DNA of 64,000 bases from assembly GCF_001667925.1 (NCBI RefSeq), contig NZ_LZJR01000059.1:1-64000 (forward strand), in the 5' to 3' direction. How positions within the stretch are numbered: the first letter of the stretch is position 1; each line of letters starts with the position of its first letter. A program made the position numbers and the translations under genes. The DNA comes from Mycobacterium sp. E2479 (GTDB taxonomy: Bacteria; Actinomycetota; Actinomycetes; Mycobacteriales; Mycobacteriaceae). Shown here in pieces: positions 22,808 to 30,669 of this stretch. The notes under the pieces are model-generated. The model worked only from the letters and a program-made list of their open reading frames with translations, searched no databases and was not told the DNA's origin.

Positions 22808-24109
22808 TCAGCCCTCGCCCGCCGCCACGGCCTCGCGGACATTAGCCCGTCGCCGAGCGGGTTTGGCGTAGCGGGCACCCAGCGGCGGCACCGCGAGCGG
22901 GCCCTGGTCACGGACCGCCTCGATGGCGTTGCGCAGCGGACGGGCAAGGCCCGCAAAGGATCCCATGTCGAACAGCAGCGGTGTCAGCAGTCGGTTGTGA
23001 ATGAAACCGAAGGCGCTGCCGGTCTCGGGGTCGGCCCAGCCGAGCGTTCCGCCCAGACCGACGTGACCGAAACCGCGGAGTAAACCGGGAACCGGCGACT
23101 CATGGTAGCCCAAGTGAAAAGGCATGGGCACCACCATGTTCGCATCGGGCCACTTGCGGCGCGCCTGCCCGGCCAGTCCGTGCGCCAGATCTTCGGACAG
23201 GAACTTTTTTCCATCGATGCGGCCGTCGTTGGCCAGCGCGCCGAACATTTTGGCGAGCGCGCGGCCGGTGACCACGCCGTTGGCCGCGGGGACCTCGCCG
23301 TCCAAAAACGCGGTGTCGCCCTTGATCAGGGAGATGACGCCGGGGAAGTACATCGCGCCCAGCGCACCGGAGAATGGCAGACCGGCCACCCTCGGTGCGA
23401 TGAAGTTGAACACCGGTGCGCGCAGCCTGCCCTGCGGTATCAGGATTTGCGCCGGTGTGGTCGGTGAGCCCTGCGGTGGGCGGCCTAGATGCAACCCGTC
23501 GGTGTTGAGCGGGCGGGCCACCTCCTGCCGGATCAGCTCCCGCATGCCCTTGCCGGTCACCGCCCGGGCCAGACCGGACAGCAGCCAGCCGAAGGTGAGC
23601 GCGTGGTAGGCCTGCACGCCGCGCAGGTGGTCGACCGGCGCCGCCGCCAGCCGCTCCTCCATGAGCAGGTGATCCATCAACTCCGTCTTGGTGACTCCGC
23701 GCAGGTGTGACAACCCGGAACGGTGCCGCAGGACGTCGCGGACCGTGATCTCGCCCTTTCCATTGGCGCCGAACTCGGGCCAATATTCGGCGACCGGCGC
23801 GTCGTAGGACAGCAGGCCGCGGTCGGCGAGCCGGTGAATCACCGTCGCCGCGACCCCCTTGGTCGCCGAGAACACCATGGCGCCGGTGTCCGCGGTCCAG
23901 CGCTGCGTGCCGGCCCGGTCCGACCACCCGGTCCACACGTCCACGACGGGAATCCCCCCGACATAAACACTCAGCGCCCCGCCACCGAAGCGACGACCGG
24001 GAAAAAGCTGGGAGAACACCCTGATGGCGCTCGCGAAGCGCGGGTCTGCAGCGCCGGACACACCGCGTGGCAAGCCAGCGTCGGTGACCAGCAGAGTCGA
24101 CGGCGTCAC
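22808..24109 (-). CDS. Beta-lactamase-fold serine esterase (LipL/EstB-like)
   Basis: A 433-residue serine hydrolase of the class C beta-lactamase/DD-peptidase fold, from the GTG at 24109. The S-x-x-K motif is SATK (Ser81, Lys84), and the second motif is in YHALTFGWL (Tyr168). GFGHVGLGGTLGW near the C-terminus supplies the third. Similarity to M. tuberculosis LipL (RRFGGGALSVYVGG, MVFSATKG, ADRGLLSYDAPVAEYWP) is strong throughout. Such enzymes cleave short-chain esters and sometimes nitrocefin. There is no clear signal peptide. Confidence 0.88.
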   Translation of the reverse strand: MTPSTLLVTDAGLPRGVSGAADPRFASAIRVFSQLFPGRRFGGGALSVYVGGIPVVDVWTGWSDRAGTQRWTADTGAMVFSATKGVAATVIHRLADRGLLSYDAPVAEYWPEFGANGKGEITVRDVLRHRSGLSHLRGVTKTELMDHLLMEERLAAAPVDHLRGVQAYHALTFGWLLSGLARAVTGKGMRELIRQEVARPLNTDGLHLGRPPQGSPTTPAQILIPQGRLRAPVFNFIAPRVAGLPFSGALGAMYFPGVISLIKGDTAFLDGEVPAANGVVTGRALAKMFGALANDGRIDGKKFLSEDLAHGLAGQARRKWPDANMVVPMPFHLGYHESPVPGLLRGFGHVGLGGTLGWADPETGSAFGFIHNRLLTPLLFDMGSFAGLARPLRNAIEAVRDQGPLAVPPLGARYAKPARRRANVREAVAAGEG

Positions 24110-24148
24110 CGCGTCGCGACGCCTCGATCGTTCACGAACTTGAAGCTA

Positions 24149-24301
24149 TCAGCCCTCCGGTGGCTCAGGTTTCGAACCGGGGGCTTGTTCGGTGGGTGAG
24201 TCCCTCAAATACCGCCTTAGCCGCAGCAGCTGGTTGACCACCATGCCGATGCCGAGCAGCATCAACACCACCACTACTGCCACCACGATCGCGGTGCTCA
24301 C
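24149..24301 (-). CDS. Small single-pass membrane protein
   Basis: A 50-codon frame from GTG 24301 encodes an N-terminal hydrophobic helix (VSTAIVVAVVVVLMLLGIG), then QLLRLRRYLRDSP and a Pro/Glu-rich cytoplasmic end. The hydrophobic run followed by basic residues fits an N-out single span. It fills an otherwise empty gap between the esterase and the CsbD-like gene. No ribosome binding site is obvious, so confidence is moderate. Confidence 0.55.
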   Translation of the reverse strand: MSTAIVVAVVVVLMLLGIGMVVNQLLRLRRYLRDSPTEQAPGSKPEPPEG

Positions 24302-24361
24302 CCGTCCATGATGACAGGGTGGGCGTTTTGATAACTCTCATTGCTGGGTAGCCACAGCGGC

Positions 24362-24535
24362 ATGAGCAACGAAGACAAGCTGAAGAACAAGGTCGAGGAC
24401 CTGGGCGGCCGGGCCAAAGAGGCCATCGGCAAGGCCACCGGAGACCCCGACACCCGGGACGAGGGCAAGGCGGACCAGGCGAAATCCAGCCTGAAGGACG
24501 CCGGCGAAAAGGTGAAGGACGCCTTCAAAAAGTAA
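24362..24535 (+). CDS. CsbD family stress protein
   Basis: A 57-residue, highly charged protein (MSNEDKLKNKVEDLGGRAKE...). The repeated K-x-x-A/G-x-x-K-E pattern and the segment GKATGDPDTRDEGKADQAK match the CsbD-like family, small helical proteins induced by general stress in Gram-positive bacteria. The stop TAA is immediately followed by the first possible ATG of the cutinase, so the two may be cotranscribed. Function is unknown beyond the stress association. Confidence 0.85.
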   Translation: MSNEDKLKNKVEDLGGRAKEAIGKATGDPDTRDEGKADQAKSSLKDAGEKVKDAFKK

Positions 24536-25258
24536 ATGAACAACCGCATGGAGTTGGCCGTGATGTCGGTGCGCCGGTTGGTCGTGTCCGCGCTGTCGGT
24601 GGCGGCGGCGGCCGGTTCAGTGGTGTGGAGCGCATCCGTTCCGTCCGCGGCGGCCGAGCCGTGTCCCGACGTCGAAGTCGTTTTCGCCCGAGGATCCGGC
24701 GAAGCACCAGGTGTCGGCGGAATAGGTCAGACATTCATCGATTCGTTGCGCTCACAGGTCGGTGACAAATCGCTGACCGTGTATCCAGTCAATTACCCTG
24801 CCAGCACTGATTTTTCGAGCCCTGACTTCCCGTTGACCGTCATCGACGGCATCCGGGACGCCAGTTCGCACATCGAGTCGATGGCCGCGAATTGCCCCAA
24901 CACCAAAGAGGTGCTCGGCGGCTACTCGCAGGGCGCGGCGGTGGCCGGCTACACCACCTCGGCCGCCGTGCCCCCGGGCGTGCCCGCGTCGGCGGTGCCC
25001 CCACCGATGCCGCCTGACGTCGCAAAGCACGTCGCCGCCGTGACGTTGTTCGGTACGCCGTCGGGCCAGTTCCTGCGGAAGTACAACGCACCGCCGCTGA
25101 TTATCGGCCCGTCGTATCAGGCCAAGACGCTCGAGTTGTGCGCGCAGGGCGACCCGATCTGCGGCAACGCCGACGGCAACGACCTCGCCGCGCACACGTC
25201 GTATCCGCTTAACGGGATGACCAATCAAGCTGCCAACTTTGCTTCCAGCCACCTCTGA
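24536..25258 (+). CDS. Secreted cutinase-family esterase (intact equivalent of cut5)
   Basis: A cutinase-like protein of 240 residues from ATG 24536; later in-frame starts at 24548 and 24563 would shorten only the export signal. A signal peptide ends near SAAAEPCPD. The catalytic triad is Ser131 (GGYSQGAA), Asp206 (CAQGDPIC) and His220 (AAHTSYPLNG), and paired cysteines fit the family's disulfides. Mycobacterial cutinase-like proteins hydrolyse lipid esters or phospholipids outside the cell. At this place, between the Rv3723 and Rv3725 equivalents, M. tuberculosis has the split cut5a/cut5b; here the frame is complete. Confidence 0.9.
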   Translation: MNNRMELAVMSVRRLVVSALSVAAAAGSVVWSASVPSAAAEPCPDVEVVFARGSGEAPGVGGIGQTFIDSLRSQVGDKSLTVYPVNYPASTDFSSPDFPLTVIDGIRDASSHIESMAANCPNTKEVLGGYSQGAAVAGYTTSAAVPPGVPASAVPPPMPPDVAKHVAAVTLFGTPSGQFLRKYNAPPLIIGPSYQAKTLELCAQGDPICGNADGNDLAAHTSYPLNGMTNQAANFASSHL

Positions 25259-25283
25259 TATTGCGGTCTTGCAGAATGAGCCA

Positions 25284-26270
25284 ATGCGGGTTCTGATCAC
25301 GGGCGGCACCGGATTCGTCGGCGGATGGACCGCCAAGGCCATCTCCGATGCGGGGCACGCGGTCAGGTTCCTGGTCCGAAACCCCGACAAGCTGCACACC
25401 ACCGTCGCCAAGCTGGGTGTCGACGTCTCGGACTTCGCCGTCGCCGATATCACCGACCGCGTAGCGGTGCGCGCGGCGTTGCAGGGATGCGACGCCGTTG
25501 TGCACAGCGCCGCGCTGGTCGCGACCGATCCGCGCCAGACGCCCGAGATGCTCGCCACCAACATGCAGGGGGCCCAGAACGTGCTGGGCCAGTCGGTCGA
25601 ACTCGGCCTGGATCCCATCGTCCACGTCTCCAGCTTCACCGCGCTGTTTCATCCGGACCTGGAGACGCTGACGGCGGACCTGCCGGTGGTCGGCGGGGCA
25701 GACGGATACGGAACGTCCAAGGCGCAGGTCGAGATCTATGCCCGGGGGCTGCAGGACGCAGGTGCGCCGGTCAACATCACGTACCCCGGCATGGTGCTCG
25801 GTCCGCCGGTCGGCGACCAATTCGGTGAGGCCGGCGAGGGTGTGCGGGCGGCCGTGCAGATGCACGCGATCCCCGGTCGCAGCGCCGCGTGGCTGATAGT
25901 CGACGCCCGCGATCTGGCCGCGCTGCACGCGGCGTTGCTCGAGCCCGGGCGCGGGCCGCGCCGCTACACCGCCGGTGGTCATCGCGTGCCCGCGGCCGAC
26001 CTCGCGGATCTGCTCGGCGAAGTCGCCGGGACGCCGATGGTCGCCGTCCCGATCCCGGACACCGCGCTGCGCGTTGCGGGCGCGGTGCTGGATCGGGCGA
26101 ACCGTTTCCTGCCCTTCGATACGCCGTTCACCTGGGCCGGAATGCAGTACTACACGCAGATGCCGGCGTCCGACGATTCCCTGAGCGAACGCGACCTCGG
26201 CATCACGTATCGCGACCCCAAACAGACTGTGGCGGACACCTTCGAGGCCATGCGTGCCGGCGGCGGTTAG
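25284..26270 (+). CDS. NAD-dependent epimerase/dehydratase-type reductase (Rv3725-like)
   Basis: An extended short-chain dehydrogenase of 328 residues. The dinucleotide loop ITGGTGFVGGW is at 4-14; the active-site Tyr and Lys are in GYGTSKAQVE. The substrate-binding C-terminal part runs from the TYPGMVLGPPVG segment onward. Relatives include dihydroflavonol-4-reductase-like and 3-beta-hydroxysteroid dehydrogenase-like enzymes; the substrate is unknown. It follows the cutinase closely, as in M. tuberculosis. Confidence 0.85.
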   Translation: MRVLITGGTGFVGGWTAKAISDAGHAVRFLVRNPDKLHTTVAKLGVDVSDFAVADITDRVAVRAALQGCDAVVHSAALVATDPRQTPEMLATNMQGAQNVLGQSVELGLDPIVHVSSFTALFHPDLETLTADLPVVGGADGYGTSKAQVEIYARGLQDAGAPVNITYPGMVLGPPVGDQFGEAGEGVRAAVQMHAIPGRSAAWLIVDARDLAALHAALLEPGRGPRRYTAGGHRVPAADLADLLGEVAGTPMVAVPIPDTALRVAGAVLDRANRFLPFDTPFTWAGMQYYTQMPASDDSLSERDLGITYRDPKQTVADTFEAMRAGGG

Positions 26271-26282
26271 CCGCCGCGCGAT

Positions 26283-26672
26283 TCAGCTGGCGGGCTTGAT
26301 TTCCAGGCCGACGTGCACCTTGTCGATGCCGCCCCGGACGATTGAGTGCACGTAGAACCACGGCGCGTGATACCAGTACCGCTTGAGGACGGCGTTGTAG
26401 ACACGTCGGGTCTCGGACTTCGGCAGCACGCGGGCCTTCGCTTCGACCTCTTCGCTCTTGGGCTTGCCCAGCACCCCACTCCTGGCGATCGTCACCCTGG
26501 GAGTGTTGTTGATCCGCTTGGTTTTCCACGAACCGTCGTCGGTGATCACCAACAGCGTGTCGTCGCCGTCGGGCACGCCCCAGATCGGTGTCGGCTTAGG
26601 ACGCCCGTCCTTGGTGAATGTCGTCAGCAGCAAATACTTGGATTCGATAACGTCTTTGAAGCTGGGGGCCAC
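26283..26672 (-). CDS. PPOX-class F420-dependent oxidoreductase-like protein
   Basis: A 129-residue split-beta-barrel protein of the pyridoxamine-phosphate-oxidase-like group that binds FMN or F420. TKDGRPKPTPIWGVPDGDD is the typical first strands and loop, WKTKRINNTPRVTIARS the cofactor-phosphate region. GTG start at 26672. It converges on the Rv3725-like gene. Mycobacterial relatives reduce quinones or other small compounds with F420H2 or only bind the cofactor; which applies is not visible. Confidence 0.8.
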   Translation of the reverse strand: MAPSFKDVIESKYLLLTTFTKDGRPKPTPIWGVPDGDDTLLVITDDGSWKTKRINNTPRVTIARSGVLGKPKSEEVEAKARVLPKSETRRVYNAVLKRYWYHAPWFYVHSIVRGGIDKVHVGLEIKPAS

Positions 26673-26766
26673 GCGTGTTCCCTATCTGTGAGTGGATTTG
26701 CCCCATCATTCCCCAATCGTGACGTTCCCAATCATCGAGACCGGCGTCGAAACTTCCGCCGAGGCG

Positions 26767-27605
26767 TCAATTGGTTGCCGCGGCCGAAATGGATTGGCTC
26801 ACCGTATAACTGTCGATGCCTTCGGTACCGAGGTCCCGGCCGTACCCACTGTCCTTGACCCCGCCGAAAGGTGCCGCCGGATCCATGATGTAGCCCTCGT
26901 TGACGGCCGAAGGTGCCCGACCGCACCCTGGCCGCCACGCCGTAACCGCGCTCGACGTCGGCGGTGAATACCGATCCCGCCAGCCCGTACTCGGAGTCGT
27001 TGGCGATTCGAACCGCCTCGTCCTCGTCCCGGTAGGAGATGACGGTCAGCACCGGGCCAAAGATCTCCTCGCGGGCGATCCGCATGCCATTGGTGGCGTC
27101 ACTGAACAGCGTCGGCCTTACGTACCAACCGGTTTCGAGGCCATCAGGCATCTCGCTGCCGCCGGTCACCAGGCGCGCCCCTTCGCTGCTGCCCTCTTCG
27201 ATGTAGCCGCGAACCCGCTCCTGCTGCCGTTGGTAATTCGCTGCCATGCCGCAGAACGCCGCGATCATGATCAGCGGCAGGCGGACCTGCGCCATCTTGG
27301 CGAACGTGATGCGAGCGCCGATCTCGGCCGAGATCAAGGCGGCCATATCGGCTGGGCGCTCCTTGTAGACGCCGGCCAGGCGGGTGAGCGCCTCGATCCG
27401 TTCCGCCGGTTGCATGCGCGGCCACGGCCCGGTGTGAAAGCCGTGCGCGCCGCGCCGACGGCGCGGTTCACATCCTGGGGTCCCGCGGCAACCGCGTGAC
27501 CGATCACCGCCTCGCTGTGCGGCGATATCACCGAAATGACGGTGTCGTGTCCAGAGGCTGGCGCCCTGCACTCCCCACGATGAAGAGCCGGTCCCTTTCG
27601 TACAT
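26767..27605 (-). pseudogene. Aldehyde dehydrogenase pseudogene (frameshifts plus central deletion)
   Basis: The start ([11 protein letters not shown]), the segment [20 protein letters not shown], then [19 protein letters not shown], and the end [20 protein letters not shown] are all recognisable pieces of one aldehyde dehydrogenase, but in different frames: shifts lie near 27565, 27440 and 26915. At about 27228-27240 the sequence jumps from GMAANYQ directly to [13 protein letters not shown], which removes about 200 residues holding the catalytic Cys and Glu. Total length is 839 bases against about 1470 for an intact gene. It lies downstream of an intact SDR, suggesting a former shared catabolic operon. 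Confidence 0.9.
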
Positions 27606-27636
27606 CGATCTCCTTGCGGCTCTGCGTGTTCAGCGA

Positions 27637-28341
27637 TCAGGTGTTGCGCCCGCCATTGACCCCGAGTATCTGGCCGGTGATGTAGCCGGCTTCCTCGGAG
27701 ACAAAGAACGCGCATGCTGCGGCGATGTCCTCCGGCTTGCCGACGCGGCGTACCGGGGTGCGCTGTATGTGGTCCTCCACCGTGCCACCGAGCAGGTGCC
27801 GCCGCTCGGCGCTGCGCAGCATGGGTGTATCGATGAACCCCGGCGGCACCGCGTTGACGGTGATCCCGGCTGGTCCGTATTCGAGGGCCAGCGACTTGGT
27901 CAGGCCGTTCACCGCGGACTTCGCGGCCACGTAGTGGGCCATGTACGGCTGGCCGGAGTGGGTGCTCGACGACGAGATGTTGACGATCCGCCCCCATCCC
28001 GCCTCGACCATGTCGGGCAGCACCGCCTGGATGGTGTGAAAGACCCCGTGCAGGTTCACGTCGATCACCTTCGACCAGTCCTCGAAAGACATGTCGGAGA
28101 ACTTTCCGAACCCCTCCACGCCCGCCGCGTTGACCAACACCAGAATCGGCCCGAACTTCTCGCGGATCTTCGCTATCGCGGTCTCGACCTGGGCGCGGTC
28201 CGTGACATCGGCGCGGTAACCGAAGCCGTCGTCGGTGGGAGACAGATCGAGGACGGCGACTTGAAATCCGTCTCTACGCAATCGCTGGGCGACGGCTCGG
28301 CCGATCCCCGAAGCACCGCCGGTAACGACCGCCGTCTTCAC
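27637..28341 (-). CDS. Short-chain dehydrogenase/reductase
   Basis: A classical SDR of 234 residues from the GTG at 28341 ([17 protein letters not shown]). The NAD(P) motif TGGASGIG, the NAAG motif (VNAAG), the catalytic Ser in VNISSSS and the Tyr-x-x-x-Lys in HYVAAKSA are all present, and the C-terminus GQILGVNGG is typical of FabG-like enzymes. An ATG at 28392 would add 17 residues, but a regulatory palindrome half occupies 28362-28379, which favours the later start. The broken aldehyde dehydrogenase follows. Confidence 0.88.
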   Translation of the reverse strand: MKTAVVTGGASGIGRAVAQRLRRDGFQVAVLDLSPTDDGFGYRADVTDRAQVETAIAKIREKFGPILVLVNAAGVEGFGKFSDMSFEDWSKVIDVNLHGVFHTIQAVLPDMVEAGWGRIVNISSSSTHSGQPYMAHYVAAKSAVNGLTKSLALEYGPAGITVNAVPPGFIDTPMLRSAERRHLLGGTVEDHIQRTPVRRVGKPEDIAAACAFFVSEEAGYITGQILGVNGGRNT

Positions 28342-28361
28342 GCGAGCACCACCCGACTTTT

Positions 28362-28379
28362 GCTGAGCGACCGCCCAAA
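28362..28379. promoter_or_regulatory. Degenerate copy of TTTGGGCGATCGCCCAAA operator
   Basis: Fourteen of 18 positions agree with the perfect palindrome at 32103-32120; the right half (CGCCCAAA) is intact. It lies about 20 bases upstream of the SDR start on the minus strand. Confidence 0.45.
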
Positions 28380-28600
28380 TGCTGGGCTTCACATGCCTAT
28401 CACCCGGCCTCGGCGACGGTCAAGCGCGCGTTGCCGATTTCGCCTTGATTCCGCTCAGTCGCCCCTCTTAGGGTCCGTCGATGGACGGAGTCACGGTGCA
28501 GCAGTCGCAGATCGAACTGTTTGCGCCCGTGGTGGCGCGCCTGCACGGACGGTGAGCCTTGACCACTGCCACCGGAGGTGCAAACATGTCAGCTACCCGG

Positions 28601-28618
28601 TTTGGGCGATCGCTCAAA
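28601..28618. promoter_or_regulatory. Near-perfect copy of TTTGGGCGATCGCCCAAA operator
   Basis: TTTGGGCGATCGCTCAAA differs by one base from the palindrome at 32103, and flanking G and C extend the symmetry to 20 bases. It lies between the SDR at 27637-28341 and the remnant oxygenase that begins near 28650, the normal place for a shared operator. The adjacent stretch 28393-28600 shows no convincing gene. Confidence 0.6.
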
Positions 28619-28649
28619 CGAGCGGGCCGACAGTTTGTCGCAGAATGAA

Positions 28650-28895
28650 CGGCTCAATGGCTAAGCGCACCAGATACAGCGAAATACCACGATCAGTACG
28701 CGAATTACCGGCTCGAGCTCGGTATGGCATTGCATGAACAGGATGCCGTCTTGGTCGATCGAGGCCACCCATTCCGCCCTGAAGACGCGCGCGCAGAACA
28801 CCTTTCATCTCAGCGATCAGGAATTGCCCATCCGCCAGTTCCACACCGTCATTCGCGACACGGTGGACGCCTACCGGTCCGTAGAGTCGTCATGA
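28650..28895 (+). pseudogene. C-terminal remnant of a probable ring-hydroxylating oxygenase alpha subunit
   Basis: One frame reads KYHDQYANYRLELGMALHEQ and DAVLVD, then the homology continues in another frame with THSALKTRAQNTFHLSDQEL and IRQFHTVIRDTVDAYR, ending TGA at 28895. These segments resemble the C-terminal helices of Rieske-type oxygenase large subunits. The N-terminal Rieske domain is absent and a frameshift lies near 28760. The stop overlaps the ATG of the next frame (ATGA), a leftover of operon structure. The family call rests on recognition of these short segments only. Confidence 0.45.
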
Positions 28896-29218
28896 CGCTG
28901 GCCCAAGAATTCTCCGACCTTGAACCGTTTGTCGACGACTGGGCTTTGCCAACCCGGGCCGACCGCTACGAGGCGCGGCTGTCCAAGCCCTACGACGACC
29001 TCGTCAGGTTTTACGACGCCATCGCACCGCGGGCCGAGGAGGCGATCGCGTACCTGAATGAGCGTGACATCAACGCATTACCGGACGATGCGCGACCAGG
29101 CCGCTGCACCTGCTCTATTCGATGATCCTCGTCTCCTATGCTGTCAACGTGTTCAAGCGGAATCGCATCGGACTCCGGCGCCGCGTTCTTCGACATGGCT
29201 GTCGAACCGGCCGTGTGA
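28892..29218 (+). pseudogene. Broken small conserved gene (two frameshifts)
   Basis: ATG 28892 begins MTLAQEFSDLEPFVDDWALP and runs to a segment ending NALPDDA. The continuation LLYSMILVSYAVNVFK is in a second frame and the end DSGAAFFDMAVEPAV in a third, so shifts occur near 29095 and 29168. Repaired, it would be a protein of about 108 residues of the type often found next to mycobacterial ring-hydroxylating oxygenases. Its start overlaps the stop of the upstream remnant. Confidence 0.7.
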
Positions 29219-29230
29219 TGTGACCTGCCC

Positions 29231-29845
29231 GTGACCGCATCCGAGCGACCGAAAGCACGCGACTCCACGACGCGCGACATGCTGGTGGAGGCGACGAGTC
29301 AGATCATGCTCGAGGAGGGTTACGCCGCGGCCACGTCGCGGCGCGTCGCGGCCAAGGCAGGTGTCAAACCGGCGTTAGTGCATTACTACTTCCCCACGAT
29401 GGACGATTTGTATCTGGCCGTATTTCGCCGCGGTGCCGCGATCTATCTTGAGCGCCAGCAGAAGGCGTTGGCCTCCGACCAACCGTTGCACGCCTTCTGG
29501 GCAACTCTCACAGAGCCCAAGGACACCCGGTTGCTGCTCGAGTTCATGGGGCTTGCCAACCACCGCAAGGAGATTCGGGCCGAAATCTCGGCGTGGTCGG
29601 AACGCTGGCGTGAACAGCAGATCACCGCGCTGAACTTCATCATCCGCGAACACGACATCGACACCGACGAATTCCCGCCAGCGGCACTCGCGGTTGTCAT
29701 CACATCCATCGGGCGCACCCTGATCCTCGAGCAGGGGCTCGGCACCCACGGTGGACACGACGAGGCCGTCGCGTTGGTCAACCGCTTCCTGGACCGGTTT
29801 GAGATGCCCGAACCCAGAGCGCGCCGGGAACGCGGCGCGAAGTAG
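29231..29845 (+). CDS. TetR family transcriptional regulator
   Basis: A 204-residue regulator from GTG 29231. The N-terminal helix-turn-helix is clear: TRDMLVEATSQIMLEEG, then AATSRRVAAKAGVKPALVHYYF (about 30-56). The remainder is a helical ligand-binding domain. It lies within the segment that carries three copies of the TTTGGGCGATCGCCCAAA palindrome and is the only regulator there, so it is the best candidate to bind them. The ligand is unknown. Confidence 0.88.
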   Translation: MTASERPKARDSTTRDMLVEATSQIMLEEGYAAATSRRVAAKAGVKPALVHYYFPTMDDLYLAVFRRGAAIYLERQQKALASDQPLHAFWATLTEPKDTRLLLEFMGLANHRKEIRAEISAWSERWREQQITALNFIIREHDIDTDEFPPAALAVVITSIGRTLILEQGLGTHGGHDEAVALVNRFLDRFEMPEPRARRERGAK

Positions 29846-29925
29846 CTCGAATCCCATGCGCCGCATCACTGCGAGCTTTACGATGCGATCCTGCGCCATA
29901 GCTACGGCGCTCAAGGAGGCCCGCC

Positions 29926-30663
29926 ATGGCACTGCCCGCTTTGGTTCTTGTGCACGGAGGCGGACTCGCCGCCGATTCTTGGGATCTGACCATCGATGAG
30001 ATCCATCGGTTGGCACCGGAGTTGACCGTGCTTGCCCTGGACATGCCTGGACGGAGGAACAAACCGGGAGACCTGAGAGAGATGACTATCGCCGACTATG
30101 TCGACTCGTTGGTCGGTGACATCGAAAGCGCCGGCTTGAAAGAGATCGTCATCGCTGGTCACTCAATGGGGGCCATACCGCTGCCAGGAGTCGTCGCCAG
30201 GTTTGGACCGGCTCTGGTCCGCGAAATAATTTTTGCCGCCGCGTTTCTGCCGCCGGAAGGCACATCGATCGTGGACGACTCACCGTGGCAGATCGCGATG
30301 ATCGCACGCCGCAGGGCAAAGAAAAACATGCCGACGCCAACGCCGAAGTTGTATGCACGGTTCTTATTCATGAACGGGGTTCCTGCGCGTGGCCGCCGAT
30401 TCATGACCGGCAAACTCTATCCAGAGTCACTGCGCATTCTCACCGAGAAGGTGTCTCGACGGGGAATGCCCGATGACATTCCGCGCACCTGGATCCTGAC
30501 CCGGCGGGATCGTGCTCTCGCTCCTAAGCTGCAGCGCAAATACATTGACGCGCTCGGCGGTGTGCAGACACTCATCGAGATCGACACCTGCCACATGGTT
30601 ATGGTCAGCGAGCCCGAACGGCTGGCGAAGATCCTCGTCGGGCGCTGCCTGCTCTATTCGTAG
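29926..30663 (+). CDS. Alpha/beta hydrolase
   Basis: A 245-residue hydrolase with a strong AAGGAGG before its ATG. The oxyanion segment is LVHGGGLAADSW (8-19), the nucleophile elbow IAGHSMGA holds Ser80, and the histidine is in DTCHMVMVSEPERLA near the C-terminus. The acid is probably in ILTRRDRALAP. The hydroxynitrile lyase/esterase branch is a plausible relative. It converges on the P450 gene. Substrate unknown. Confidence 0.82.
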   Translation: MALPALVLVHGGGLAADSWDLTIDEIHRLAPELTVLALDMPGRRNKPGDLREMTIADYVDSLVGDIESAGLKEIVIAGHSMGAIPLPGVVARFGPALVREIIFAAAFLPPEGTSIVDDSPWQIAMIARRRAKKNMPTPTPKLYARFLFMNGVPARGRRFMTGKLYPESLRILTEKVSRRGMPDDIPRTWILTRRDRALAPKLQRKYIDALGGVQTLIEIDTCHMVMVSEPERLAKILVGRCLLYS

Positions 30664-30669
30664 CCGCTC

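Noticed and set aside
26732..27997. Single long minus-strand frame of about 420 codons
   Set aside because: Its first third is antisense to the SDR and only the middle matches aldehyde dehydrogenase. The real object is the pseudogene at 26767-27605.
28479..28554. Short frame beginning MDGVTVQQSQIELF
   Set aside because: Twenty-four codons, no clear ribosome binding site and no recognisable family. It may be debris of the decayed segment.
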